From: Aaosphaeria pasadenensis
Taxonomy: Eukaryota > Ascomycota > Dothideomycetes > Pleosporales
Assembly: GCA_022813625.1 (NCBI GenBank)
Contig: JAKLMB010000019.1
Span: 434,001-498,000, forward strand
Length of the DNA stretch: 64,000 bases
Reading direction: 5' to 3'
A program made the translations under genes and the position numbers. Below, one piece after another: positions 25,675 through 38,153 of this stretch; position 1 is the stretch's first letter; each line of letters opens with the position of its first letter. The notes beneath the pieces are model-generated. The model was not told the origin of the DNA and did no database searches. It saw only the letters and a program-made list of their open reading frames with translations.

Positions 25675-26677
25675 CCTCTCTGACTCTCTCGATCACTCAC
25701 TCAAGTCTCACACACATGCACTTGGCTTGTACATGCACGCATGCATGGCCGCACGCATACCTACATCCATGCGAGCCCGCGAGTGAATCTTAAGCGCGAT
25801 AGCCCGGGGTGGGCACCGCACCGCACGCACGCACGGCACCCTACGTAGGTAGCTTGCTGCTTACCCCAAATGCTCGAGCAGCTACAGTAGTAGGGTCATG
25901 TTTCGTCAGAGCGAAGGACGATGGTTAGCTACCTAGTGTGAGATGTGTGTGTGTGTATGTGTATGTTTCCGCCGCTCGAGTCCCACGCATATTTAGTAGC
26001 GAACGAAGGATTCGCTGTGTGTACGTACTCTTACCTACGTATGCGTGCGTGCGCCCTACGGACTGTCTGCGCCTGCGCACGCGAAGGGAATGGAATCTAG
26101 GAGGAATCGCACGATTTGAATATGTATGTATGTATGTATTTCTGGAGGGCGAACGATGGATTGGGGGAGTGGAGACGACACGTGGGAGGGAGGGAGGGAG
26201 GCTTGGAGAGTGGAACCTAGTTGTCAGACTACTGGACTGAAGGATTGGAGATGAGGGATGGTGATGGACTGACTGCTGCCTGGAGAGTTTGAACTTTGGA
26301 GGGTATGATGGATGGATGTGGAAGCGTTGTGGTGGAGGAGGAGGAGGAGGAGGTGGGTATCGGCATGTGCCGATTGTGATAGCTGTTCAACTAAGTGTTT
26401 ACATTGATTCCTTGTCCTGGTTTGCGTTATATAAAAGCGATCGATATCAGAACTCCGCTCGTAGCGTGGGTACCTACATATCGCAAGCATGTCAGACTGA
26501 CAGTAGATAGTATCTCCTGGCCGAAACTGGATACAATACATTATCGAGGCCTTTAAACTATTGGCTAGCTACAATCTACTCCGAAATAGACAGTCCAAGC
26601 ACAGAAGATACATGAAACTAATTGGCAGCCGGGCCTACCCTCGCGATGCAAACCATCAGGGTGTAAATGATACGGAG

Positions 26678-26698
26678 CAGCAGCAGCAGCAGCAGCAG
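26678..26698. repeat. (CAG)7 trinucleotide microsatellite
   Basis: Seven perfect CAG units. In the + frame they would encode Gln, but the surrounding frame is not a convincing gene. Confidence 0.9.
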
Positions 26699-29600
26699 CT
26701 CCCCCAGCCCGCCCGTCCAGTCCACGCTCAATCATCAATTATCCACAACACGGCTCGCCCGCTCATCATGCAGGATCAGAAATCAATAATGCGATTACTA
26801 TCTACACAGCACAGCACTCTTCCCGCTGTTCGAGTCGTGTGTCCACAGGTCGATTACGTGGGTGAGATGTACGCTGCACGGCGAGTCAGTGATTTGCATA
26901 TATTGATTCGTTGGAGGAGGATTCGATGCGTTTTGTTTTTCCCCCTCCTCCCTCCCTCCCTCCCATCCGATCTGCGTGTTGCTTTGGTGGGTGTGGAGGA
27001 CCATTGTGCAGGAACATTAATGTGTGGATGGATCGTAGATCGTTTGGTAATGTTGTATGTAGGTCTGTGTTGACATGTCAATATTGACGTGCCGTCCCCT
27101 CGTAGGCACGTACTGTATGTTTGTGTTTGCACTTCAATGCTCGCAGGGCAGGGTTCGTTTGTAAAGTTGGAAGGGAGATGCCGAACCAATGGGCAGGATT
27201 GACTCCACTGCAGCCTCACTTTTTGCTTCTTCCTCCTTTCTCCTACACTACACTACACTACACTGGAACGGGCGAGGTAACTATTGTATCGAAAAGGGAC
27301 GACTCGAACGCTCGGCCGATGGATGATGCTGCTCCCCTTCCCACCGGCTTAGACCTTGCTTTCCTCTAATTATCTCGTGTAGCTACATATAGTTTCCACG
27401 CTTGCTTACTTGCTTGCTTGCTGCTGCTACGACTACGGCTTACCACTCGCTCGTATGTGAATAAGACTTGGCCAGATGGAAACACATAACCTTACGTAGG
27501 CCCTGCCCTGCCCTGCCGCTGCCTGGGGTAAGGGAACGTGCGGGTTTGCGTTTTTAGGTGCGTGCGTATATGTACGTGCATGGGATGGGGGAGGGGGTGC
27601 GTGCGCAAAGGTGAGTGATTATATGCAAGTAATGCGCGCGAAAGATGCGGGCGGCGGCGGCGGAGGCGGCGAAAGGCGGAGAAGAGAGAGAGAGGGGGGA
27701 ATCTGACTGCGATTGGATTGGATTGGATTACGGAGTACTTGTCTTGGTTTGTTTGCACGGCGGAAGATGTCGATGATCGGAAGATGCTTAGATGCCTAGG
27801 AGGGTGGTGATGATGGGAGATGTTGAGGTTGTGCAGTATTGTGCAATGGTTTCAGTGTCTATGCGTTAACCTACATTCATTTGCCTGATTTTTGCCTTGA
27901 CGTTTTGTTCATCTCGCATCTCGCTCAAGCTTGGTCTGATGTGATTTGCGGCTGAGATATGTTTGTTGCTTTTGGCTGGCTGTCTGGTTGGTTGGTTGGT
28001 TGGCTTGCCTGCATGGTGGGTTTTACGACATATGCACGTATAGATTCTCTTGCTCCAGAACAGATCGTTCGTACGACATCCGGTACCTCAATGGGGCTCC
28101 AAGAGTGGGCATTCGGTACTCCGTACTGTTGTATGAATACGCCCACCATGATAACGTCAAAGCAAACTTGAAGCAAGGATGATCTTCCGTAGAAGACTCC
28201 ACCCTGGGTTGAGGTGAGTGCAGTGGCGGACCGTACGACGCTGCTGCAGTTTGCCATCTCGCAGCTGTATTGAAAAGCATTCATGCACCATGCACAATTG
28301 GAGAAAGGACCTTCCGTCCAGTGCCGTGAAATCTCAGCTGGATGTTGGTACAGAAGGGGTCGGTGAGAATGCAACATCACCTGCAGCTGTTCACCTCACA
28401 CCGCAGTGAATCGAGCGGATTGAGCCCTTCCCGTGAGTATGAGGGTGTTGTGATGCCAGGATCATCGCTCATATTGATTGATACTCGGTGTTGCCTTCGG
28501 ATATCCGCTTGGTTCGATGCTTGGATGCATATTGTGGGATGCATATACGGGTTTGATATTCAATCTGCTGGGGCCAGGAACGTGCTGCTGCAAGCATACA
28601 AACGCGGATCTTTCCTCCGAACGTATCGTTTCCACTCACACGGTGAGCATCAGTCCCCAACATGATGCAGAAGCTAAGATGTGCGGGAAACCATTACCCC
28701 AAACTTTCATATTGCATCTCGGAAGTCGAAACACCTCTGATTTGAAAGCCCCCTCATCCAGGTATGGCGGACTGATGCGTGATGCAATTGAACGTGCGTA
28801 GATCACCAGCTGACTTGTGTCTTCTGATGAACAGACAAACATAGATCTTATTCCAGAAGCACGTTGTCTGTTTGGATTTGGATAGCCGCGCATTAAGGCA
28901 GTCCTGATCGGTGACTCGGATGTCGCTGGTGAGAAGCTTGACTTTGATATCTCACCCACGCTTCGCACTACATCCAATTGGCACCAATATACTTTCGAGT
29001 TAGCATTTTCTCGTTCTGAGTTGAATGGAACTTGCTTCATCTCCGTGGAGACAGCTCATGCTTACAGGTCATGTCGATCACCATTTCGACTCAGGTCGCT
29101 GCAGGAAAGAATGAAAGCAGCATTCTCTTAGTCACATACCGGCAAGTCTTGCTGACCTTCCACGCAGCCAAGAATTCCATGCTTGATGTATAATGATTGA
29201 TCGTAGGTAAGCTTGCTGACCATTCGTGCTTGACGTCCTATCCGCCCCCGTGCGAGCTTCACGTTTCGTTGCGCCATCAATGGCATACATGCAGCTGCAA
29301 TATCCGCATTCGCATCTCAGCGCCTCTGCCGCTTTTTTAACGGGGTCACACGATCAAGTCGTGCCTAGCTGCATTATTGCCAACACTGCGAGAGAGCAAT
29401 GCTATGGGCAAGGATCCAGATATCAGAATCCCAAGCTGCACGTTAAGGGTCTAAGCCGACACTAGCAACTCAGATCTCGCGAACCTTTGCCGTACGTGAT
29501 GGACGCAGGACGATCATGAATTCTTCCACGTAGACGTGTCACCACAGGACATCGCCGCTCCCAAACACGTGAATGCACGACCTCGTAAGAGACGTCCGTA

Positions 29601-31529
29601 GCTCTGATCGCGTGCATTTCGCCCAGCAAGTGGGGGTCCTCCTAGTCCTAGATCTCCGAGGTTGCAAGCGAGAGTCGTACAGTGATCATGCATCTTAGCG
29701 AGAGAGGGAGAAAGTTGGAAGCTCGGTCTGCCGGCAACTCTGTTTAATGGTAATCTCTTGATTGTCAAGACAGTAATCTGCGAGCTGTCATCTTTTGCGC
29801 CTAATAGTGCTGTCACTTTCTCGGTAGCATTTGATTGCTGACGTTCTGGATACACATGCTGGTGCGGAGAATGCCTTGATTCTCTCCACCACTTTTCAAG
29901 CTGGCAATGCTATATATCATGCGCACAGACTCCATATATCTAACGTCTATCTCGCCTGTATGTGCTCTGCTTGTAATCCTGTCCGTAATACTCCATGCGA
30001 ACCGGCCCCATTAATCACAGAACCATAATACCTTGCAAGCGATTGCTCATGGCCCAGGATACTTTTGAGTTGTTTTTTTTTTTCAGAATTCGACGCCCTT
30101 CCCTTTCGCACTAACTGATGCACCCCGCACGCGAAATGAATATGCTCTGTGATTGATCAGCCGGCCAGTCCCGCATGCTGCACGCACGCCTTGCTTCAAC
30201 TCTGACCCGTTTTTGATGTCCGTTGAAATGCCCGCTTTCCGGGGGCGGCCAGCGTGGGGAGACGACCGGTTGCCTTCCGGCGATATTGCTGGCATATTAA
30301 ACCCATATTACGTTTTTGCCAATTGAGCAGTTCGTTGAGGGCAAGCGGAGGGGAAGTACCGTTCATGTACCGCTTTGTACTGTCTAAGTAACGGTCGCGT
30401 ATTGCTGAACAAAGAAGCCACGAGAGGAAATGCGTAGTGCAATCGGCTGGCCCAGACTCACGGTTGCGAGAGGGGAAAACCTAGCTCGACCTATGGTTCT
30501 TTTGGAGATTCCCATGTTCACATAATTAAAATTGCTGTTAGAGCTCGAAGTCGGTGGGGTGACTGGATGGCTGTGGTCTGGACTCTCTGAGCTGGAGCAA
30601 TCGTGAGATTCTAACGTGATCGTTGTGAATGTTCGGACAGGCGTATCCGCCAATTTGTAGTATGCTTTCTTTACACGATGACTAATGTGAATAGTTGACC
30701 ATCGAACAGTACCTACATTAGTCAAATATATGGAACCGAAGAGTCGGAAGCTCAGAATGTGAATTGGAGAGATGCTTGTGCTCGAAAGTAGCCTAATTTT
30801 ATATCGCCGTCCAGCCGTTCTTACACACTTCTCTCTCATGACCTGATGTCTTGACCGTACAGGTATAGAATATGAAATTAGAAGAGAGGACGGGAAGGGA
30901 CGATGTACCAGGACTAATACATCCGACTGGATTCATCGAACTGTTTCTTCTATATTCCTGCGCGGGTGTAAATCGTGAAGCGTTCGATGAAGTCTAGGTA
31001 TAAGCCATCTTTCGGGAGTAAAGTGTGCCGAATCGTGAAGTTTACTGAAAAGACAGATAAAAAAATCCCACGGCAAATATTCGAGTAATCTCAGTGTTTC
31101 AAAGACTAGAATGCCATCAATTCCGTTAGGCTCTGCGATAAGTATAATCCGTACAGGTGCGAAGTCGCACGCACGAGCTTGAACTTCAATAAGCGGATGC
31201 AGATCATATCGTGAGAAAAGTCTCTAGAGATTGAAGAGAGTTTGTTCTTGACAACAAAGGCATGTTGTAGCAGAAACTGCCTTTGACCTGTCCTTCAGAG
31301 ATCTGATGTTGTACGGTAAGTGGTAGGAGGCAGAGTAGAGGTAGACTCTAGAGAAGTAAGAGAGATAGCCTTGCCAAGATTTCGAAAAGCTCCGACTGCC
31401 GACAGCCCACCATGACCATTACACCCGCACCCACCAACACCAAGACTAAACCTTGACCTCTCACTACCGTCCTTCAACATTTTTTTCCAACAATCGCGCC
31501 GACAACCCCAACCCAGCTTGACAACCTGC

Positions 31530-31559
31530 ATGCCGGCATGGTATGTGGGCTCTGCCTGA
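31530..31559 (+). promoter_or_regulatory. Short upstream ORF in the UPF1 leader
   Basis: ATG at 31530 opens nine codons ending with TGA 31557-31559, 140 bases before the UPF1 start. A GTATGT sequence at 31541 and CTACTAG ending at 31578 could be a very short (38 bp) leader intron, below the usual fungal minimum, so splicing is doubtful. uORFs are classic targets of the UPF1 decay pathway, so self-regulation is conceivable but unproven. Confidence 0.35.
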
Positions 31560-31698
31560 CCAACTGAACACCTACTAGGCCCTTGGGGTAAACCGATACT
31601 TGCAAGGATTACACGCGGTCGAACCCTCCCAAGCCACTCGCAGGAATTCCCCACGATCATTATTTGCCCTTCCGACTACGCATACCTACCCACCCACC

Positions 31699-34600
31699 AT
31701 GGAAGGCGCATTCACCCACATGGGTAACCACCTGGTATCCGACTCCGCCGCAACTATCAATGCAGGTGCCGGAGACGATGAGAGCATCCTCGACGGCGAT
31801 CTCTCCCGTGGTACACTTACCGGATCGCGAAGGAGGCGAATGGATGACGATGAAGAGACGGATCTATATGATGATGACGATATTGAGAGCATGGTCAGCG
31901 TGCCTGTAGATGGAGCCAACGGAAGGCAGGGAATCAAGCCTGAAGAGGAAGTCGAGCTTCCTGCCCATGCTTGCGCGTAGGTCTTTGGCCTGATGTTGAT
32001 TATCACGATCAGCTAATTGTGGGCAGCTATTGCGGGATTCATAATGCTGGCAGCGTCGTCAAGTGTCTCGCCTGCAGCAAGTGGTTCTGCAGTGCCCGCG
32101 GCAACACTTCATCCTCACACATCATCAACCACCTTGTCCGCGCTCGCCACAAGGAAGTGCAGCTACACCCCCAGTCCTCGCTCGGTGACACAATCCTCGA
32201 ATGCTACAACTGCGGTACAAAGAACGTGTTCTCGCTCGGTTTCATCCCCGCCAAGTCGGACACCGTCGTTGTCTTGCTCTGCCGCCAGCCATGTGCATCC
32301 ATGCCCTCTCAGAAAGACATGAATTGGGATACCTCACGCTGGCAGCCCTTGATCGAAGACCGCTCGTTCCTCTCATGGCTGGTCCCTCTGCCATCTGACC
32401 AGGAACAACTCCGCGGCCGCCACCTGAGCCCTCAAGTGATCGCGAAGCTGGAAGAGCTGTGGAAGGACGATGCGAATGCAACAATCAAGGATTTGGAGAA
32501 AGGAGCAGGACAAGAAGAGTTGATCGCAAAAGTTCTACTTCGCTACGATGATGCATTTCAATACCAAAACGTCTTTGGACCTCTAGTGAAGATCGAGGCT
32601 GATTACGACCGCAAGTTGAAGGAGTCCCAATCGCAAGACCAGCTTGTCGTACGCTGGGACATGGCACTCAACAACAAACATACTGCCAGTTTCATTCTGC
32701 CAAAGCTCGAACTAGGCGATGTCAAGCTCGCGGTTGGTGACGAGATGCGCCTACGTTATACGGGAGAACTACGCCCTCATTGGGAAGGTGTCGGCTACGT
32801 TATCAAGATCCCGAACAATCAATCCGACGAGGTCACCATCGAATTGCGAACGAAAGGCGATCACAAGTCTGTCCCCACAGAATGCACCCACAACTTTAGT
32901 GCCGACTATGTCTGGAAGGCCACTTCCTTTGACCGGATGCAGCATGCAATGAAGACTTTCGCAATCGACGAAATGAGTGTCTCGGGCTACATCTTCCATC
33001 GTCTGCTTGGTCACGAGGTTGCATCCGCGCCTATGAAAACGAATATGCCCCGAAAGTTCAGCGTTCCGGGACTCCCTGAGCTCAACAGCAGTCAGATCAA
33101 CGCGGTTAAGAGCGTGTTGCAGAAGCCTTTGAGCCTTATTCAGGGTCCTCCAGGAACGGGCAAGACCGTCACATCTGCTACGATCATTTACCATCTCTGC
33201 AAGATTAGCGGCGGCCCCGTCTTGGTCTGCGCCCCATCGAACGTTGCTGTAGATCAATTATGCGAGCGAATCCATCTCACAGGTCTGAAGACGGTGCGTG
33301 TCACTGCCAAGTCCAGGGAGGATGTTGAATCATCCGTCGGATTCTTGTCACTTCACGAGCAGGTCCGCATGAATGATACCAACGTCGAGCTCAACAAATT
33401 GAACCAGCTCAAGAGCGATGTTGGCGAGTTGTCCAGCCAGGATGAGAAGAAGTTCAAGCAACTCACCCGTGCTGCTGAGCGAGAGATTCTCAATGCGGCA
33501 GATGTCATTTGCTGCACTTGCGTTGGCGCCGGTGATCCCCGCCTTTCGAAGATGAAGTTCAGAACCGTCCTGATCGATGAATCGACTCAGTCGGCGGAGC
33601 CCGAATGCATGATTCCCCTTGTCCTGGGTTGCAAGCAGGTCGTTCTTGTTGGTGACCACCAGCAATTGGGGCCAGTCATTATGAACAAGAAAGCCGCTAC
33701 TGCTGGTCTGAATCAATCCCTATTCGAGCGCCTGGTCATTCTCGGCTGTTCTCCCATCCGCCTCCAGGTCCAATACCGTATGCATCCCTGTTTGTCGGAG
33801 TTCCCATCCAACATGTTCTACGAAGGATCACTCCAGAACGGTGTTACCATGCAGGATCGCGTGCGTCGCGATGTTGATTTCCCCTGGCCGGTTGGAGACA
33901 ACCCTATGATGTTCTGGTCCAACATTGGCGCTGAGGAAATATCGGCGTCTGGTACTTCATACTTGAACCGTACTGAGGCCACGAATGTAGAGAAGATTGT
34001 CACTCGCTTCTTTAAAGCAGGTGTGCAACCAAGCTCCATTGGTATAATCACGCCCTACGAAGGTCAACGTAGCTACGTCGTGAGCTCTATGCAAGCAACC
34101 GGCAGCTTCAAGAAGGAGAACTACAAAGAGGTCGAAGTGGCTTCAGTCGACGCGTTCCAGGGTCGTGAAAAGGACTTCATCATTCTATCCTGCGTTCGAT
34201 CCAACGACCATCAGGGTATCGGTTTCCTGAGCGATCCCCGTCGTCTCAACGTTGCTCTTACACGTGCTAAATATGGTCTTGTCATTCTTGGAAACCCCAA
34301 GGTCCTTTCGAAGCACCCGCTTTGGCATCATCTTCTGCTCCACTTCAAGGAACGCAACTGTCTGGTCGAGGGACCGCTGACCAATCTCCAAGTGTCACTC
34401 CTACAGTTCAGCCGTCCTAAGCAAACCTATCGTGGCCCCCAACGCTACCAGATGGCTTTCCAGCATGCTAGCAACGCCTCCAACCCACGCCAAAATGTCA
34501 ATGGCGGTCGTCCCCCTCGTCAAGAGTACAATGACAATGGCTCTATCGTTGGATACATCCCTGACGATGTCTCCTCTGTCCACTCATCTGCCATCGGAGG

Positions 34601-35012
34601 TGTCGGCGTGCCTTCCAACTACCCCCAAATGTTCTCGAACTTCCAAGAGAGCTGGCCGCTTCCTGGCCGCGGCGGGTCAGCTCCCAAGGGCAGGGGTCAG
34701 GGAGTGGCTGGAAGCGTTGCGGGAGAGTCCATTGCAGCAAGCGAGCTCACCGACGATAGAAGCAGCGTCGCAAACGGCACAGGTGGCATAAGCTTGACCG
34801 GACTCAGTCTCAATGATTATGGCAAGCCGACATCCCTGAGTCAGTCGGATCGCCTAAACCGCTTTGTAGAGTCTACACGTCGCAATGAAGGCAATACCAC
34901 TGGCTTCGGCGGCAATCGTGGACCTCGCGGTCTTGGTGCATTTGACGACGACGATGCCCGGAGCGTATCCACAGCATTTGCGAGTCAAATTGGTGGAGGC
35001 AACTATGACTGA
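31699..35012 (+). CDS. UPF1: UPF1/NAM7 RNA helicase of nonsense-mediated mRNA decay
   Basis: Exon 1 is 31699-31976, the 50-bp intron is 31977-32026 (GTAGGT donor, CTAAT branch, GCAG acceptor) and exon 2 is 32027-35012; 1087 aa. Splicing restores the conserved ACAYCGIH opening of the Cys/His-rich zinc domain (about 92-240), which binds UPF2. The superfamily 1 helicase core follows: Walker A GPPGTGKT (466-473), DEST box (610-613) with QSAEPE, GDHQQLGPV, QYRMHP (R677), DAFQGRE (801-807) and LNVALTRAKYG (V835). The protein uses ATP to remodel mRNPs at premature stops in the cytoplasm. The N-terminus is acidic with an RRRR patch; the tail after about residue 905 is rich in Gly, Ser, Asn and Pro with RGG-like bits, typical for fungal members. 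Start: first in-frame ATG after the leader, MEGAFTH. Confidence 0.97.
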
Positions 35013-35748
35013 TTGGTTACATTCGAAGCCAGAACAGGAGAATTATCTGCTGTACTGCTAAGTGTAAAGATAGCGACTGATCTTCATTCCGCCCTCCCGA
35101 CCTCAAGGGCGTGTGCGCCTACTTCCTGGTGAATCAACAGTCGGCCATTCCGCCATTGAACCAACAATCGGGTTGTTCATAAAAAGGACTCTTGTTGGCA
35201 GCCTAGCAACGGTATCGATATCACACCCCTAGCCCTCCCTGTGGCTCTTAGACAACTGGTTCACGTTGCCCGATCACGGCTCGTCAAAGCACGGGAGAGA
35301 TATATCTCACTCTAGGATCACACACCCACCCGTTCCAGCTATGCCAATGGTGATGCACGACTAAGCCCGCATATCTTTATATGCTCAAGCATATTTGTCC
35401 ATCAATTTTATCCAGGAACGTGGATATGAACTCGGCGAATCACATCACCGGTGGAATGGGTCGAATGCTATCGGAACAGGCAATCGCGCTGACCGATGCC
35501 ACTCGATTCAAGATTGGACGTTTTCCGGCTTTTACAGCTACTACAATGTTATGGCGTCTGATATTTCACAATTTGGAGGTAAGAGAAGAAAACACGAAAA
35601 CCATACTCTATGTAGTCATTTCTGAAATTGAACCTGCTCGTAATACATAAGAGAAGATATGTGATGCAGACGTGAACCTTTTCTGGATCCAGCGTACTAC
35701 TGACGATAATTTACACATTAGATTCCCGAACCGAACGCTACAGATGAC
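35013..35748. other. Convergent intergenic region
   Basis: This region lies between the 3' ends of UPF1 and the mucin-like membrane protein gene. It contains no recognised gene; an 89-codon frame at 35381-35650 lacks motifs. Confidence 0.6.
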
Positions 35749-36968
35749 TCAACCTTGCATTTCACATCTGACGTTGTCATGCGGTAGTTCGGGACAAGCA
35801 TCACCTCCCTGCATTTCATGATGGCCTCCATCTCCATACAGTTCACGCCTATCCTCATTACTCTGCATCTCATGGAAAGCATTTGACTCATCCAGCTCAA
35901 CACTCTGGGCCTTCTTCAAGGACACTTCCGAATCCCCGATGGAAGAAGCTCCACTAGAGGCCGGTCGACTCCAGTACTTGCGAATGATGTTCCACCTCGC
36001 GAGCAAGAATCCCAACGCCAGCAGGGAGATCCCGCCCACCGAGGCACCGACCCCTATCCCTGCCTTCACGGCGGTCGATAGTCCCCTGTTTTCTACTACC
36101 TTCACCGCATTGATCAATGGTCCCCCATTTCCTGCGCTTCCGGTGTTGGAAGCTCCCTCTGAGCTCGTGATAGGGGTCCCACTAGCAGTGTTCGATGGGC
36201 CTCCGGTGGCCTGCGTGCTGGACGGCGTTTCGCTGGCCTGTGCACTTGACGACTTCTTTGTCGTCGTCGCCGTGATTGACAAAGATGTTGTCAATGCCCA
36301 CCCCACGAGTACAGGAAATGCCGTCTGCTCGACCCTCCGGTCACTCTCAAGACCGGTACCCTGGGAACAGCAGTCGGTAGAATTGCCACAACACCATTGG
36401 CTCGACCCGATACCCTCAGTAGGGCATCGTGTCACAAGAATTCTGCCTGACTTGTCCAGCTCGTCCTTAATGGAGAGAGAGCAAAAGCCCAAGTGTCAGT
36501 CATACATTGTTTTGGTTTGCTAGATATTTTAGTCGCTTGGAGACGACTTCTTTAGAAAGTAACGACGGAGTGAGGTCGCTGAGAGAGGACAGAAAGCAAA
36601 CAGAAACCTACCGTGTTCATACAACTATTGGGACAATTCACGTCATTCCAATTATTGCTAGTGCAGAAGCCCGTCCAATACGAGGCTTCCTCGATCCCAT
36701 TCTCATTGACGTAACGGTTCTGGCACAAGCCTCTATCGAGACACTCATCGCTCGTCGGGCCTTCTTTTATGGGTCCTCCGGGCCTGTTTGGGAAGTTGAT
36801 GGCGCAGCATGTGGTTGGGTATTCGGGGCATGGTGCGATGCCGGCGTCGTTGCGGAGGAGGCCTTTGGAATCGTAGCATTCGGAGTTGACGATATGGAAC
36901 AAGCAAGCTGCTATGACGATGCGAAAGGTAGTAGTGAAGAGAGGTCTGAAAGTCCGTGTAATATCCAT
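35749..36968 (-). CDS. Cys-rich, Ser/Thr-stalked single-pass membrane protein (fungal wall-sensor-like architecture)
   Basis: Exon 1 is 36968-36612 and exon 2 is 36465-35749; the 146-bp intron (36466-36611) has a GTAGGT donor and a pyrimidine tract before TTAAG. The protein is 357 aa. Residues 1-29 form a signal peptide (ending HIVNS). The ectodomain (30-160) is Cys-rich with CPEYPTTCC, GLCQ, CPNSC, then SSQWCCG and DCC, a pattern common in ascomycete surface proteins of unknown function. A Ser/Thr/Gly/Ala stalk (about 175-240) is likely O-mannosylated. A single membrane segment lies at about 252-275, followed by basic ARWNIIRKYW and a cytoplasmic tail with three EMQ motifs (FHEMQS, HHEMQG, RCEMQG). 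The layout resembles fungal wall-stress sensors, but no WSC domain consensus is clear. The long intron is longer than its neighbours' and the exon junction is inferred from phase and Cys pattern. Confidence 0.8.
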
Positions 36969-38153
36969 CGCTTCAACTAGTGGAACTGGGCTGGGGATTG
37001 GTCGTTATGTCGTTCTGATGCCGTGGGCTTAGGTCTCGTTGCTCACGATGGATTGTGGATGACCATTCTCACACCAACCAGTCAACCAGCCAGCCAGCGG
37101 GCACGCTGCAGTGATAAAGCGGTTGCACGTTGAACATGTGGTATATTTATTGAGATGTAACAAATTCGCCTCCATCGCCGCTGCCCCAATTCAACACTGC
37201 AGACACTGGAAGTAGGAGGGATATGACCCAGAGATATGGGTATGTTTGCAAGCCAATCAAGATACTCTTGGCTTCGCACAATAATGCTTAAAACAGCTGC
37301 ATCACGGAGATGAACAGGACGATATTCTACAAGGCAACAGTTTCATAGCTTTTACCCGCAAAGTTGTACTCGATAGTGGTACATTGCGGCCTGGTGGTGA
37401 TTGGAAGCTTGCATTCATGGCCCCTTAGTCCCCCTAATTGAGACGGACCCCAATTGACGGTATACCTACGAGTCCGTGGCAACGAAGTCAATCTCAAAGG
37501 ACCGAGATGCTCAACAACAGTTCTGTTCGAGTAGCGTCAGGAGAACGGTACACCTATTAACTGACTTCTCCAACGTCTATCCAGCCAGCTCAACATACAG
37601 AGCAAACTAAAACGACTGAACTTCGGTTCCCAAGGACTCGGTAGACGTTTGACCACAAACGACGACTTAGAATCCCAAAAAGATGTACTCACCACGTGAA
37701 AGATCCCAACCATGGAAATCCCAACAATGAAAACTTCCTGCAGGTCCCGAGCGAAAGTCCTTTCAGGAACACGACCCCAAGAATTCCATACGAGTGACTT
37801 GGTTCCCGCCAGATCCGAATATCAGGGAAGAGAGATCAGATAAGATCTGGAACTCTCCCCCGGTTATCGATTAGCAGCAACCTACTCTGCCTCGGCAATA
37901 TGCAAGCAACCGCGACGACGACGATCACCCCTCCTCCACGGGATTCCCCAACGTCGAGTACAACCTCCTACCATTACCCCAGTAGTGCACAGAAATGTAA
38001 CTCTTTTTCCTCACACTTACATACACAACTTGAATCCCCCAATCTTGGAATTGCGATTGTAGAATGATACCCGGATCCTAGAGGCGGACATTACAATTAC
38101 AATACAATAGCTACAACAACATTCGTGATCAATTGAACACCACCCGGGAAATA
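36969..38153. promoter_or_regulatory. Divergent intergenic region, 1.2 kb
   Basis: This region separates the leftward membrane-protein gene from the rightward HAD gene and must contain both promoters. I see no further gene. The sequence is A/C-rich toward the HAD start. Confidence 0.55.

Larger units (their letters stand above)
23945..31698. other. Gene-poor region between PLC and UPF1
   Basis: About 7.7 kb without a supportable gene. It should contain the PLC 3' end and, at its right, the UPF1 promoter and leader. It is rich in microsatellites (CA, CAG, GGA, TATG, CACTA, TTGC) at about 25.6-27.7 kb and holds TACGGAGTA copies at 25417, 27729 and 28117. Open frames such as 26561-27073 (+) and 30384-30839 (-) have no domains. 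I see no transposon protein signature. Confidence 0.5.
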
